Positions 51,236-59,695 of a stretch of DNA of 64,000 bases are shown here, in pieces. Location of the stretch: positions 1,736,001-1,800,000 of the forward strand of contig OZ244795.1 of the NCBI GenBank assembly GCA_965219925.1, written 5' to 3'. Source of the stretch: Bin87 sp965219925. GTDB lineage: Bacteria > Chloroflexota > Dehalococcoidia > Lucifugimonadales > UBA3495. The notes under the pieces were generated by a model, which saw only the letters and a list, made by a program, of their open reading frames with translations, ran no database searches and was not told the origin of the DNA. The position numbers were made by a program, and so were the translations under genes. The number at the start of each line of letters is the position of its first letter. The first letter of the stretch is position 1.

Positions 51236-51685
51236 ATGACCGCACCGAATGATGTTGTCCTGCGCGATATTCTGGAAGAATGCCGTGATGGGGTTGATGG
51301 GATCGGTTTCAACGAGGTGGTGGTGATGCTGGAAAGCACCGCCGCATCGGCGGAAGTGTATATGGACTTTGATGATCTGAGGTTCACCCCCAACGGTCGC
51401 GTGGTCACGCTGATGGTGCCCGGCGGAACGCACATGCACCTGGACATGTCGAAAATCCGGGAGGCGGAATTCATTCAAACCATCAATGACCAGGGGTTAC
51501 CGTCGTATCAACTGTGGATGCGCGACGGCGACGGCCATCCGGCGATGCGCGTTTATCTGCGCCGATCGGAAGTGGATACCACCAACCCGCCGCGGCACAA
51601 TTTCTTCATGTCGCTGCTGGAAAAGTATCCTGAAAAAATCGCGTTGCCGGCGGAGGCCTACGATTCGATAGAAGAACACCCGTAG
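51236..51685 (+). CDS. unknown protein at head of B12 operon (remote ChuX/HutX-like)
   Basis: A 149-residue protein from ATG 51236, preceded by GGGAGGTGA. It begins MTAPNDVVLRDILEECRDGV, then VTLMVPGGTHMHLDMSKI, AEFIQTINDQGLPSYQLWMR, DGHPAMRVYLRRSEVDTTNP and PRHNFFMSLLEKYPE. The order of strands with H-x-H-L-D and S-x-x-L-x-x-R-D-G resembles heme-handling ChuX/HutX domains, but this similarity is weak and an inference. It is the first gene after the riboswitch, so a corrinoid- or tetrapyrrole-linked job is suggested by context only. Confidence 0.6.
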   Translation: MTAPNDVVLRDILEECRDGVDGIGFNEVVVMLESTAASAEVYMDFDDLRFTPNGRVVTLMVPGGTHMHLDMSKIREAEFIQTINDQGLPSYQLWMRDGDGHPAMRVYLRRSEVDTTNPPRHNFFMSLLEKYPEKIALPAEAYDSIEEHP

Positions 51686-51795
51686 GATGTTTTCCGTGCC
51701 CCTGCTCAAGTTCGGTCGCATCGAACCATGTTGCGGTGGCTTTCACCCTAACCATCTCCCGCCGGGAGATGGAATTATTGCGAGGATGACCTGAT

Positions 51796-53166
51796 ATGCC
51801 GTCAGCCGTTGTGATTGCAGGGGTGCGTTCCGGCGTGGGCAAAACCACCATCGCCAGCGGCATCATGGGTGCGCTGGCTCGGCGGGGCCTGAAGGTGCAG
51901 CCGTTCAAGGCGGGCCCCGATTACATCGACCCCACCTATCACGGGATCGCGTGCGGCGTGCCCTCCCGCAACCTGGACACCTGGCTGTTGCCGCATCCGG
52001 TGGTTGCGGAACTGTTCCACCGGTCGTCGGGCGCAGCTGACATTGCCGTGGTGGAAGGCGTGATGGGCGTGTTCGACGGCCACTCGTCGCTGGATGAAGA
52101 CGGTTCCACCGCCGAACTGGCCAAGCTGCTGGACGCGCCGGTAATCCTGATTGCCGACGCCGGCAAGGTGGCGCGTAGTGTGGCGGCGGAGGTGCTGGGA
52201 TACCAGCAGTTTGACCCGAATCTCCGCATCGCCGGCGTCATTCTGAACGGCGTGGGCAGTGAGCGGCACCTGGAGTTTTGCCAGCCTCAAATCGAGGCGA
52301 CCACGGGGCTGCCGGTGGTGGGATGGCTGCCGCGGCGCGATGACCTGGTGCAGCCGGAGCGTCATTTGGGCCTGATTCCCACTGTAGAGGGGACGGTGGT
52401 CAACGAATGGTACGAGGCTCTGAACGCGCAGGTGGAGCAGACCATCGACATTGATGCCATCGCCCGCATTGCCGCCGGCGCCGGCGAGCCGGCGGCGCGC
52501 GCGTCGCAGGTGTTTCCGGCGGATACCCAACCGAAGCGGACGATGATTGCCGTGGCGCAGGATCGGGCGTTCTCCTTTTATTATCAGGACTCGCTGGATT
52601 TGCTGGAGGCGTGGGGCGCCGAAGTCGTGCCGTTCTCACCGCTGGATGATGATCGGTTGCCGGAGGGTGTGGGCGGCGTATATCTGGGTGGAGGGTTTCC
52701 GGAGCTGTTTGCCGATGATCTGTCGCGCAACCGGGGAATGCTGGAGTCGGTGCGGAAAGCGATAGCCGATGGTGTTCCGGTGTACGCCGAGTGCGGCGGA
52801 CTGATGTATCTGGGACGCAGTTTGTCCGACTTGGACGGGCGACAGTTCCCTATGGTGGGCGCAATCCCGGTGGTGTCATCGATGGACGGGCGGCGGTTGC
52901 ACCTGGGCTACCGGGAGGTAGCGGCCTGCGGCGACGGGCCATTGTTGCGTTCGGGCGAGCAGGTGCGCGGCCACGAGTTCCACTGGTCGGTATTGCAGGA
53001 ACCGCCGGATGCTGCCAGCGCGGCCTATCGGGTGGTGAACCAAGATGGCCGGCCGGAGGGGTTTCGGGTGGGCAGCGTTTGGGCGTCGTACATTCACGTG
53101 CACCTGGGGAGCCGGCCCGGTCTCGCGCGGCGGTTCGTGGATTGCTGCGCGGCGGCGAGGTTGTAA
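51796..53166 (+). CDS. cobB: cobyrinate a,c-diamide synthase
   Basis: A 456-residue ATP- and glutamine-dependent amidotransferase that amidates the a and c side chains of (hydrogeno)cobyrinic acid. The N-terminal P-loop is VIAGVRSGVGKTTIASGIM (residues 6-24), followed by KAGPDYIDPTYHGIACG and VVEGVMGVFDGHSS. The C-terminal glutamine amidotransferase domain has PVYAECGGLMYLGRSL with the catalytic Cys, and GHEFHWSVL with a His. The aerobic and anaerobic homologues are CobB and CbiA; I cannot separate them here. Start is ATG 51796, coded near the Gly-rich loop. Confidence 0.95.
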   Translation: MPSAVVIAGVRSGVGKTTIASGIMGALARRGLKVQPFKAGPDYIDPTYHGIACGVPSRNLDTWLLPHPVVAELFHRSSGAADIAVVEGVMGVFDGHSSLDEDGSTAELAKLLDAPVILIADAGKVARSVAAEVLGYQQFDPNLRIAGVILNGVGSERHLEFCQPQIEATTGLPVVGWLPRRDDLVQPERHLGLIPTVEGTVVNEWYEALNAQVEQTIDIDAIARIAAGAGEPAARASQVFPADTQPKRTMIAVAQDRAFSFYYQDSLDLLEAWGAEVVPFSPLDDDRLPEGVGGVYLGGGFPELFADDLSRNRGMLESVRKAIADGVPVYAECGGLMYLGRSLSDLDGRQFPMVGAIPVVSSMDGRRLHLGYREVAACGDGPLLRSGEQVRGHEFHWSVLQEPPDAASAAYRVVNQDGRPEGFRVGSVWASYIHVHLGSRPGLARRFVDCCAAARL

Positions 53167-53179
53167 TCGGGAATGCGAT

Positions 53180-53256
53180 TTTACAGGGATGGACAGGATA
53201 GACAGGATGGGGGTACGCCCTCACCCCGGCCCTCTCCCCTTGGGAGAGGGAGTTTT
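53180..53256. repeat. short repeats between cobB and cobO
   Basis: The sequence GATGGACAGGATAGACAGGA (53189-53208) is the uninterrupted form of the target into which the element at 29511 inserted. It is followed by a CCCTCTCCCCTTGGGAGAGGG hairpin (53231-53251). A GGAGG site then precedes cobO. Confidence 0.65.
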
Positions 53257-53279
53257 TTGATGACGGGTATGGAGGCAAA

Positions 53280-53849
53280 ATGAGTACGGAAGAAAGCCGG
53301 CACGGGCCCCAATCGGTGCGTGGGCCGCGCATCAACAAGGGACTGGTAATTGTTAACACGGGCAACGGCAAGGGTAAAACCACCGCCGCCATGGGTGTGC
53401 TGATGCGGGCGTGGGGTCGGGACATGAAGGTGGTGATGTTGCAGTTTATCAAGCACACCACGGCCAATTTCGGTGAGCAGAGGGCCGCGGCCAAGATGGG
53501 CATAACGGTTCGGGCCATGGGCGACGGGTTCACTTGGCGCTCTCAGGATCTGGACGCCAGCGCAGACCTGGCCCGGGCGCTGTGGGAGGATGCCAAGGAA
53601 GTGATCAGCGCCGGGGAATACGACCTCGTTATATTGGACGAGTTCACCTACCCCATGCATTACGGTTGGCTGCCGGTGGACGATGTGGTCGAGGCATTGC
53701 AGGATCGTCCCGAAATGCAGCACGTCATTATCACCGGACGACATGCTCCGGCAGAGCTGGTTGAGTATGCAGACCTGGTTACCGAGATGAACGTGGTGAA
53801 GCATCCCTATGACGCTGGTATCAAAGCGCAGCCTGGCATCGAGTTCTGA
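53280..53849 (+). CDS. cobO: cob(I)yrinic acid a,c-diamide adenosyltransferase
   Basis: A 189-residue CobA/CobO-type ATP:corrinoid adenosyltransferase that forms the Co-C bond of adenosylcobalamin. The P-loop VNTGNGKGKTTAAMGVLM lies near residues 24-41. VVMLQFIKHTTANFGEQRAA, DLVILDEFTYPMHYGWLP and the C-terminal EMNVVKHPYDAGIKAQPGIE are family features. A GGAGG site lies seven bases before the ATG. It comes 114 bases after cobB in the riboswitch-controlled cluster. Confidence 0.95.
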   Translation: MSTEESRHGPQSVRGPRINKGLVIVNTGNGKGKTTAAMGVLMRAWGRDMKVVMLQFIKHTTANFGEQRAAAKMGITVRAMGDGFTWRSQDLDASADLARALWEDAKEVISAGEYDLVILDEFTYPMHYGWLPVDDVVEALQDRPEMQHVIITGRHAPAELVEYADLVTEMNVVKHPYDAGIKAQPGIEF

Positions 53850-54005
53850 GGCAGGGTTATCGGCAGCAGGATTATCGGGATTGCCGGGTTGGGCGTTACT
53901 GGTGCGGTTAGTGGTTAGTCCCGCCACGGGATCGCCGCGCTGCTCCCGCGATGACAGCCCGCCGGCAGCGTCAATCAAGGAACGCCACTCCAAGGAAGGA
54001 ATTGT

Positions 54006-55076
54006 ATGAGCATCTCCCAGCTCGTAGATGAAACCATCGCCGCCATTGGCCCGCTGGACCAGGCGGCGGTGTCCGCAGCGGAGGCCCGGCAGGGGGTGTT
54101 GACCAAGCCGCCCGGCAGTTTGGGTCGCCTGGAGAGTCTGTCGATCCAGTTGGCCGGTATCTTTGGGCAGGCGATACCGACCATCACCGGGAAGGCGGTC
54201 ATTGTGGCGGCGGGCGACCACGGCGTCGCGGCGGAGGGCGTGTCTGCGTATCCGGCCGAGGTAACGCCGCAGATGGTGTTCAACTTCCTGGCTGGTGGCG
54301 CGGCCATCAACGTACTGGCGCGTCAGGCGGGCGCCGACATCGCGGTCATTGACGCCGGGGTGGCGGTTGATCTGGACCCTCACCCGGGGTTAACCATCGC
54401 CAAGGTGGGGTACGGCACGGGCAACATCGCCCGCGGGCCGGCCATGACCCGAGAGGATGCCATCCGGTGCCTGGAGGTGGGCATTGCCGCCGCCATCGAG
54501 CGGGCGGACGCTGGCGCCAACATCATTGCCGGGGGCGACATGGGCATCGGCAACACCACACCGTCGGCGGCCATCACTGCTGCCATTACCGGCGCGGACG
54601 TGGCCAGCGTTACAGGCCGGGGCACCGGAGTGGACGACGCGGGGCTGGCTGCCAAGATTGATACCATCCGGCGGGTGTTGGAAACCAACCGGCCCGACGC
54701 CAACGATGGACTGGACGTGTTGTCCAAAGTGGGCGGCTACGAGATTGGCGTCCTGGCCGGGGTAATGCTGGGCGCAGCGTCGAGGAATTGCGCGGTGGTG
54801 GTGGACGGGTTCATCAGTGGGGCTGCGGCGCTGATCGCCTGGCGGTTGTGTCCGGTGGTAGCGGAGCGGTTTATCGGCGGTCACCGCTCGGTTGAGCCGG
54901 GTCACAATGTTGCCCTGGACGCAATGGGGTTGACTCCGCTGCTGGACATGAACATGCGGCTGGGGGAGGGCACCGGAGCAGCGCTGGCGATGCACGTTAT
55001 TGAGGCAGCGGCGCGTTGTCTGGCCGAGATGGCTACCTTTGCGGAAGCTGGCGTCAGCGACCGGGATGACGGGTAG
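54006..55076 (+). CDS. cobT: nicotinate-nucleotide:dimethylbenzimidazole phosphoribosyltransferase
   Basis: A 356-residue CobT that activates the lower-ligand base to alpha-ribazole phosphate. It shows LTKPPGSLGRLESLSIQLAG, VAAGDHGVAAEGVSAYPAEV, IAGGDMGIGNTTPSAAI, and the catalytic-Glu region MNMRLGEGTGAALAMHVIEA. Length is normal. An AAGGAAGG site precedes the ATG. It follows cobO by 156 bases and ends 53 bases before cobS. Confidence 0.95.
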   Translation: MSISQLVDETIAAIGPLDQAAVSAAEARQGVLTKPPGSLGRLESLSIQLAGIFGQAIPTITGKAVIVAAGDHGVAAEGVSAYPAEVTPQMVFNFLAGGAAINVLARQAGADIAVIDAGVAVDLDPHPGLTIAKVGYGTGNIARGPAMTREDAIRCLEVGIAAAIERADAGANIIAGGDMGIGNTTPSAAITAAITGADVASVTGRGTGVDDAGLAAKIDTIRRVLETNRPDANDGLDVLSKVGGYEIGVLAGVMLGAASRNCAVVVDGFISGAAALIAWRLCPVVAERFIGGHRSVEPGHNVALDAMGLTPLLDMNMRLGEGTGAALAMHVIEAAARCLAEMATFAEAGVSDRDDG

Positions 55077-55129
55077 CAGATTCCGGCGATAAGCACGAGT
55101 CGTGTCGACCGCCGGGCTCCGCAGCGCCC

Positions 55130-55939
55130 ATGAGATGGTTATTCGCGCCGTTATTGGTGGCGCTGTCGTTCTTGACGCTGGCGCCGGTGGGTTTATCCAC
55201 GGCCACCGACCGGGAAATCTCGCGCTCCAGGGGTTGGTACCCGTTGGTGGGGTTGCTGTACGGCCTGGCGCTGGTGGGTGTGGCCGAGTTATGCCGCTGG
55301 TTTCGTATAGAGGCCCCGCTCACGGCGGCGTTGCTGGTGACTGCCCTGGCGGGAGCCAACCGATTTCTGCACCTGGACGGCTTGATGGATGTGTGCGACG
55401 GCGTTTGGGGTGGCAGGACCGTGGAGCGACGTCTGGAGATAATGCGGGATTCGCGAGTGGGCGCTTTTGCGGTGGCGGGAACCGGGTGCGTGATGCTGGT
55501 GAAATACGGCGCGCTGACCACGCTGTTGGCAGGCGACGAGACGGTGTGGCCGTCGCTGGTGGTGTTTCCGGTAGTGTCGCGCTGGACGATGACGTTGCTG
55601 CTCACGGTGTTTCCCTACGGTCGCCAACAGGGCATAGGAACGGCTTTTACATCGGGAGGGAAGCCGTGGCTGGCAACCGGACTGGCGTTATTGACCGCCG
55701 GGATAGTTGCCGTGGGCGCGGGCTGGTTCGCCGGGCTGATTGTGCTGGCCATCGGGTCGGCGCTGGCGCTGCTGGCGGGTCTGTGGTTGACCAGGCAGCT
55801 GGGCGGCGGACTGACCGGCGATTGCTACGGCGCCGTCAACGAGATAGTGGAGTCGGCGACCTTGATCGTTTTGGTGGCGCTGCTAGCGCAAGGGTGGTTC
55901 GGGCTGGGCTTCGCGTGGTTCGGGCAGGTCGCGGGTTAG
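55130..55939 (+). CDS. cobS: adenosylcobinamide-GDP ribazoletransferase (cobalamin synthase)
   Basis: A 269-residue polytopic membrane protein joining adenosylcobinamide-GDP to alpha-ribazole phosphate or alpha-ribazole. The N-terminus LFAPLLVALSFLTLAPVGL and several later segments are hydrophobic. The catalytic acidic motif is HLDGLMDVCDGVWGG, near residues 81-95. No clear ribosome site precedes the ATG at 55130. cbiB starts five bases after its stop. Confidence 0.92.
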   Translation: MRWLFAPLLVALSFLTLAPVGLSTATDREISRSRGWYPLVGLLYGLALVGVAELCRWFRIEAPLTAALLVTALAGANRFLHLDGLMDVCDGVWGGRTVERRLEIMRDSRVGAFAVAGTGCVMLVKYGALTTLLAGDETVWPSLVVFPVVSRWTMTLLLTVFPYGRQQGIGTAFTSGGKPWLATGLALLTAGIVAVGAGWFAGLIVLAIGSALALLAGLWLTRQLGGGLTGDCYGAVNEIVESATLIVLVALLAQGWFGLGFAWFGQVAG

Positions 55940-55943
55940 GCGT

Positions 55944-56921
55944 GTGGACGTAGTAGCCGCAACCCTGCTGGCGCTGCCGGTTCCGCTGGATGTGCTGACG
56001 CTGATCCTGGCGCTGGCGCTGGATGTTGCGCTGGGGGAACCGCCCAACCGGTTGCATCCAACGGTGTGGATCGGCAACACGGTAGCGGCGGCGGAACGCC
56101 TCGCGCCGGGTCGGGATGCTGCGACAGCTTGGCAGCTGATGTACGGGGCAACGATGGCCGTGGTGATTCCCGCAGCGTGGGGCGCGTTGGCCTGGGCCGC
56201 CTGTTTTGGCCTGCTGGAACTGCATCCGCTGGCTTACGTGGTGGTAGTGGCCGCGCTGCTGAAAACCACCTTTTCGGTACGCATGCTGCACCGAGTGGCC
56301 GCAGATATCGGGAAAATTCTGGCGGCAGGAGACATCGGGGAGGTACGGCGGCGAATGTCGGCGCTGGTAAGCCGGGACCCATCCGGATTAACCGAGAGGC
56401 AAGCGGCGGCGGCGGCCATCGAATCGGTGGCAGAAAACATTACCGACAGCATCGCGGGCCCGTTGCTGGCATTCGCGATCTTCGAGCTACCGGGGGCGGT
56501 GGCGTATCGCGCGATCAATACACTGGACAGCATGATCGGCTACCGCGGGCGGTACGAATATCTGGGCAAACCGTCGGCGCGTTTGGACGACCTGGTGAAT
56601 CTGGTCCCGGCGCGGCTGGCGGCGGCGCTGCTGTGGTTGTCCACGGTGGTGGTGCCGGGAATGCGCGGCGGGCCGGCTTGGCGCATCATGCTGGCGCACC
56701 ACGGGAGAACCGAGTCGCCCAACGCCGGCTGGACGATGGCGGCGATGGCTGGAGGATTGGGCGTGACGCTGGAGAAGGTAGGGCACTACCGATTGGGTGA
56801 TCCGGCTCCGGAACCGGAGGGCGTTCACATCGGGTTGGCGACGCGGGCGCTGTACCTGACTACGGGATTGGCCGGTGCGTTGGCAGTCGGAATCATCTAC
56901 CTGCGGGCGGCGCTGGTCTGA
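55944..56921 (+). CDS. cbiB: adenosylcobinamide-phosphate synthase
   Basis: A 325-residue CbiB (CobD in aerobic nomenclature) membrane protein that couples aminopropanol phosphate to adenosylcobyric acid. It starts at GTG 55944. It shows LALALDVALGEPPNRLHPTV (residues 19-38), the conserved AAAIESVAENITDSIAGPLL, NTLDSMIGYRGRYEYLGKPS and RLDDLVNLVPARLAAALL. The amino-acid pattern and length are normal. It overlaps nothing but directly follows cobS. Confidence 0.92.
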   Translation: MDVVAATLLALPVPLDVLTLILALALDVALGEPPNRLHPTVWIGNTVAAAERLAPGRDAATAWQLMYGATMAVVIPAAWGALAWAACFGLLELHPLAYVVVVAALLKTTFSVRMLHRVAADIGKILAAGDIGEVRRRMSALVSRDPSGLTERQAAAAAIESVAENITDSIAGPLLAFAIFELPGAVAYRAINTLDSMIGYRGRYEYLGKPSARLDDLVNLVPARLAAALLWLSTVVVPGMRGGPAWRIMLAHHGRTESPNAGWTMAAMAGGLGVTLEKVGHYRLGDPAPEPEGVHIGLATRALYLTTGLAGALAVGIIYLRAALV

Positions 56922-56983
56922 CCGGTGTAGAGTAGAATGGGGAAAGTCGAACCAAACGCATCTGCCGGGCAGGAGCAGCAACA

Positions 56984-57574
56984 ATGACCACCGTACAACA
57001 CGGCACAAAAATGACGTTGGCGGAATACCGCGCCTTGGAACCCGTGGATGGGGGCGTATGGGAACTAGCTGACGGAGCAGTGTTTGAAATGGCGCCTCCT
57101 TCCTATGACCATCAGAACCTGATTGATTTTTTGGTTCGGATGATTAACAACTTCCTCGATACAACTAATCCGCTCATCGGTGTGGCCGTCTCAGGTATTG
57201 GCGTCGTCCTATCCGAGTCCACCGCGCCAACGCCGGGTATGGTGTACGTGCGAGCCGAAATGGCGCACCTGATTCAGGGGAGTTTTGTGGAGGGATTGCC
57301 TGACCTGGTGGTGGAGGTCATGTCCCAGGACCGCCGGAGGGATCTGGTGATGAAACGAGGGTGGTACGCTGAGGCCGGCATACCGGAGTACTGGATAATC
57401 GATCCGGTGAACGACACCATCACCATCCTGGAACTCTCGGACGGCGAGTACGTGGAACGGGCGGTTTTGGGGCGAGATGACACCCTAACTACACCGACGG
57501 TATCGGGGTCTGCGCTGGTGTTGGAACGACTTTTCAGCAATCCTGGACGTACCCTGGTCTCCAATCATCAGTAG
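56984..57574 (+). CDS. Uma2 family protein inside the B12 cluster
   Basis: A 196-residue Uma2/DUF820 protein. Features are MTLAEYRALEPVDGGVWELA, ESTAPTPGMVYV (metal-site region, with the usual PD reading as PGM), GLPDLVVEVMSQDRRRDL, and IPEYWIIDPVNDTITILEL. The active-site Asp of the P-D motif is not clear here, so nuclease activity is doubtful. It lies between cbiB and cobD without a known role in B12 synthesis, probably an insertion. Confidence 0.82.
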   Translation: MTTVQHGTKMTLAEYRALEPVDGGVWELADGAVFEMAPPSYDHQNLIDFLVRMINNFLDTTNPLIGVAVSGIGVVLSESTAPTPGMVYVRAEMAHLIQGSFVEGLPDLVVEVMSQDRRRDLVMKRGWYAEAGIPEYWIIDPVNDTITILELSDGEYVERAVLGRDDTLTTPTVSGSALVLERLFSNPGRTLVSNHQ

Positions 57575-57587
57575 CCATCCGTTTCGT

Positions 57588-58727
57588 ATGAACACACCCG
57601 ATGACGTCCTCGCAGCACCGTCTCGCCCGGTTCACGGCGCGATCAAGCTGGCGGAACTGCGCGAGCTGGGTTTGAAGCTGGAGGATTGCCTGGACTTTTC
57701 GGCCAGCGTCAGTCCGCTGGGGCCGCCGGAGGGAGTGGCCGAGGCAATCGCCGCCGTGGAACTGGCGGCCTATCCCGACCCGCACAGCCTGGCGCTGACG
57801 GAAGCGATTGCGCAGCATCACCGAGGCGACGGAATCGGCATCGGGAATGTTATCGCGGGGAACGGTTCCACCGAGATCATCCATCTGCTGGCCAGAGCCT
57901 GCGTAGGGTCGCCGGTCGGGGGCGTGAATCGCCTCGCGATGCTGCTGACGCCGACGTACAGCGAGTACGCCGGGGCGGTAACCTTGTCGGGGGGCCGCGT
58001 CGAGAACCTGGAGGCGAACCGGGGCGAGGCCGGATTCACGTGGGACACGGGGAGCGCGGCAGAACGCATCACCGCTGGACGTCCGGCGCTGGTTTTTGTG
58101 TGCAATCCCAACAATCCTACCGGCGCATTGATGGATCGGGCAGAACTGCGGATACTATCGGAAGCAGCCGTTGCCGTCGGTAGTTTGCTGGTGGTGGACG
58201 AGGCATACATCAACCTGTCGGAACGACACGCCGAGGCCAGCGCGGCGGTGCTGGTAGAGTCCACCGAGGCGGTGGTGGTGCTGCGGTCGATGACCAAGGA
58301 CTACGCGCTTACTGCGTTGCGGTTGGGCTACGCGGTAGCTGCGGAATCGATTATCGCACGCCTGGCAGCATTGCAACCGGACTGGAGCGTGAACGGTCTG
58401 GCGCAGGCGGCGGGCTTGGTTGCGCTGGCCGACGATGGTTACCTGACGCGGGCGCGGGCGGCGGTGCTGGAATCTCGAGTGTGCATCGAACAGGGATTGG
58501 GTGAGCTCGGGGTAAGGTGCTACCCGACGGCGGCCAACTTCGTGCTGGCCCAGGTTGGGGATGCCGCTGGACTCCGGAACGAGTTGGCGCGCAGGGGCAT
58601 TTTCGTGCGGGACTGCACGTCGTTCGGCTTGCCGGACTGTATTCGCATCGGTCTGCGGCCCGTTCCGGACTGCGTACGGTTGATCGATGCCGTTGCGGGC
58701 GTTTGGGGCGAAATCAACTATAGGTAA
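57588..58727 (+). CDS. cobD: L-threonine-O-3-phosphate decarboxylase
   Basis: A 379-residue PLP enzyme of the HisC/CobD group that makes aminopropanol phosphate for the nucleotide loop. It shows DFSASVSPLGPPEGV, YPDPHSLALTEAIAQHH, IAGNGSTEIIHLLARA, VCNPNNPTGALMDR, the PLP-Lys motif LRSMTKDYALTALRLGYAV and SFGLPDCIRIGLRP. Because HisC is similar, assignment relies on the cluster: it sits with cbiB, whose substrate it provides. The naming follows Salmonella (CobD); the Pseudomonas name is CobC. Confidence 0.88.
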   Translation: MNTPDDVLAAPSRPVHGAIKLAELRELGLKLEDCLDFSASVSPLGPPEGVAEAIAAVELAAYPDPHSLALTEAIAQHHRGDGIGIGNVIAGNGSTEIIHLLARACVGSPVGGVNRLAMLLTPTYSEYAGAVTLSGGRVENLEANRGEAGFTWDTGSAAERITAGRPALVFVCNPNNPTGALMDRAELRILSEAAVAVGSLLVVDEAYINLSERHAEASAAVLVESTEAVVVLRSMTKDYALTALRLGYAVAAESIIARLAALQPDWSVNGLAQAAGLVALADDGYLTRARAAVLESRVCIEQGLGELGVRCYPTAANFVLAQVGDAAGLRNELARRGIFVRDCTSFGLPDCIRIGLRPVPDCVRLIDAVAGVWGEINYR

Positions 58728-58735
58728 GGACAAGT

Positions 58736-59365
58736 ATGGGGATCATTTACATAACTCGGCACGGCGAAACGGAATGGAACGCCGAGGGACGCATCCAGGG
58801 GCATACCGACGTGGCGCTGTCGTCGCGGGGCCAGGAACAGGCCCGAATGTTGGCGAGAAGGTTGGCGAGGATACAAATCGATGCGGTTTACTCGTCGGAT
58901 TTGCAGCGGGCAGCGGAAACGGCGAGGGTCGCAGTGGGTGAAAGGGATGTGCCGCTGTCGTTGACGCCGGACTTGCGGGAGTACAACAAGGGCGTGTTCG
59001 AAGGAATGACGGCCGACGAGTATCGGGAAGCATACCCCCACCTTTACGAAGCTTCGATGGCCAACGACCTGGATTTCGCGCCGCCGGACGGCGAGACCAT
59101 CCGTGAAACCAGTGTTCGGCTGGACCGGATATTTCAACAGGTTCGCCAGCAGCACATGGATCAAAACGTGCTGGTTGTTGGGCACGGCGGCAGTCTGCGG
59201 GCCGGGCTGGTTTCGCTATTGGAACTGCCGTTGGAAGCCAACTGGAAATTCGTGATGCACAACTGCTCGCTAACGGTGGTCCGTACTTACCCGAACAACT
59301 CGGTGCTGCATCTGTACAACGACACCTCCCACATAACCGGGACTACTCGCGCCTACCTGGGATAG
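58736..59365 (+). CDS. cobC: alpha-ribazole phosphatase (histidine phosphatase family)
   Basis: A 209-residue phosphoglycerate-mutase-like phosphatase. The phospho-His motif is YITRHGETEWNAEGRIQGH at residues 5-23. A second region with DAVYSSDLQRAAETARVAVG and the catalytic-His VLVVGHGGSLRAGL follow. In B12 synthesis such enzymes dephosphorylate alpha-ribazole phosphate. The assignment rests on position at the end of the cobalamin cluster; many related phosphatases have other substrates. Confidence 0.82.
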   Translation: MGIIYITRHGETEWNAEGRIQGHTDVALSSRGQEQARMLARRLARIQIDAVYSSDLQRAAETARVAVGERDVPLSLTPDLREYNKGVFEGMTADEYREAYPHLYEASMANDLDFAPPDGETIRETSVRLDRIFQQVRQQHMDQNVLVVGHGGSLRAGLVSLLELPLEANWKFVMHNCSLTVVRTYPNNSVLHLYNDTSHITGTTRAYLG

Positions 59366-59408
59366 ATATACGAGATAGATATAGCGAATATCCAAAAGCG
59401 TAGCCGTT

Positions 59409-59601
59409 CTTACGCGTACCCACTTTGTCAATCCAAACTGGCCTGCTGTCATTGCGAAGGGCGCCCAGCCCCACCTGTCATTGCGAGGAGCGCAGCGACG
59501 TGGCAATCTCGTTGAGGTTGAACACACGTCGGCAAACCACCATTGCTACGGCGACGAGATTGCCGCGCTACGCTCGCAATGACAAAGCGGGTACGGGTGA
59601 G
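59409..59601. mobile_element. MITE-like element, family A, copy 3, with 9-bp duplication
   Basis: A 193-bp non-coding element starts CTTACGCGTACCCACTTT (59409-59426) and ends with the inverted partner AAAGCGGGTACGGGTGAG (59584-59601), matching at 15 of 18 positions. It is flanked by a perfect nine-base direct repeat, GTAGCCGTT (59400-59408 and 59602-59610). The inside carries the family core with GTCATTGCGAGGAGCGCAGC. It lies between cobC and the broken nirK. Confidence 0.82.
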
Positions 59602-59695
59602 GTAGCCGTTGCCTTGAAACAATTTGCAACGGTGGCTATGCTTCCGGTCGTCTCAACTGTTGCGATCGCCCGACACTCTTTGTGAGGAGATGACC

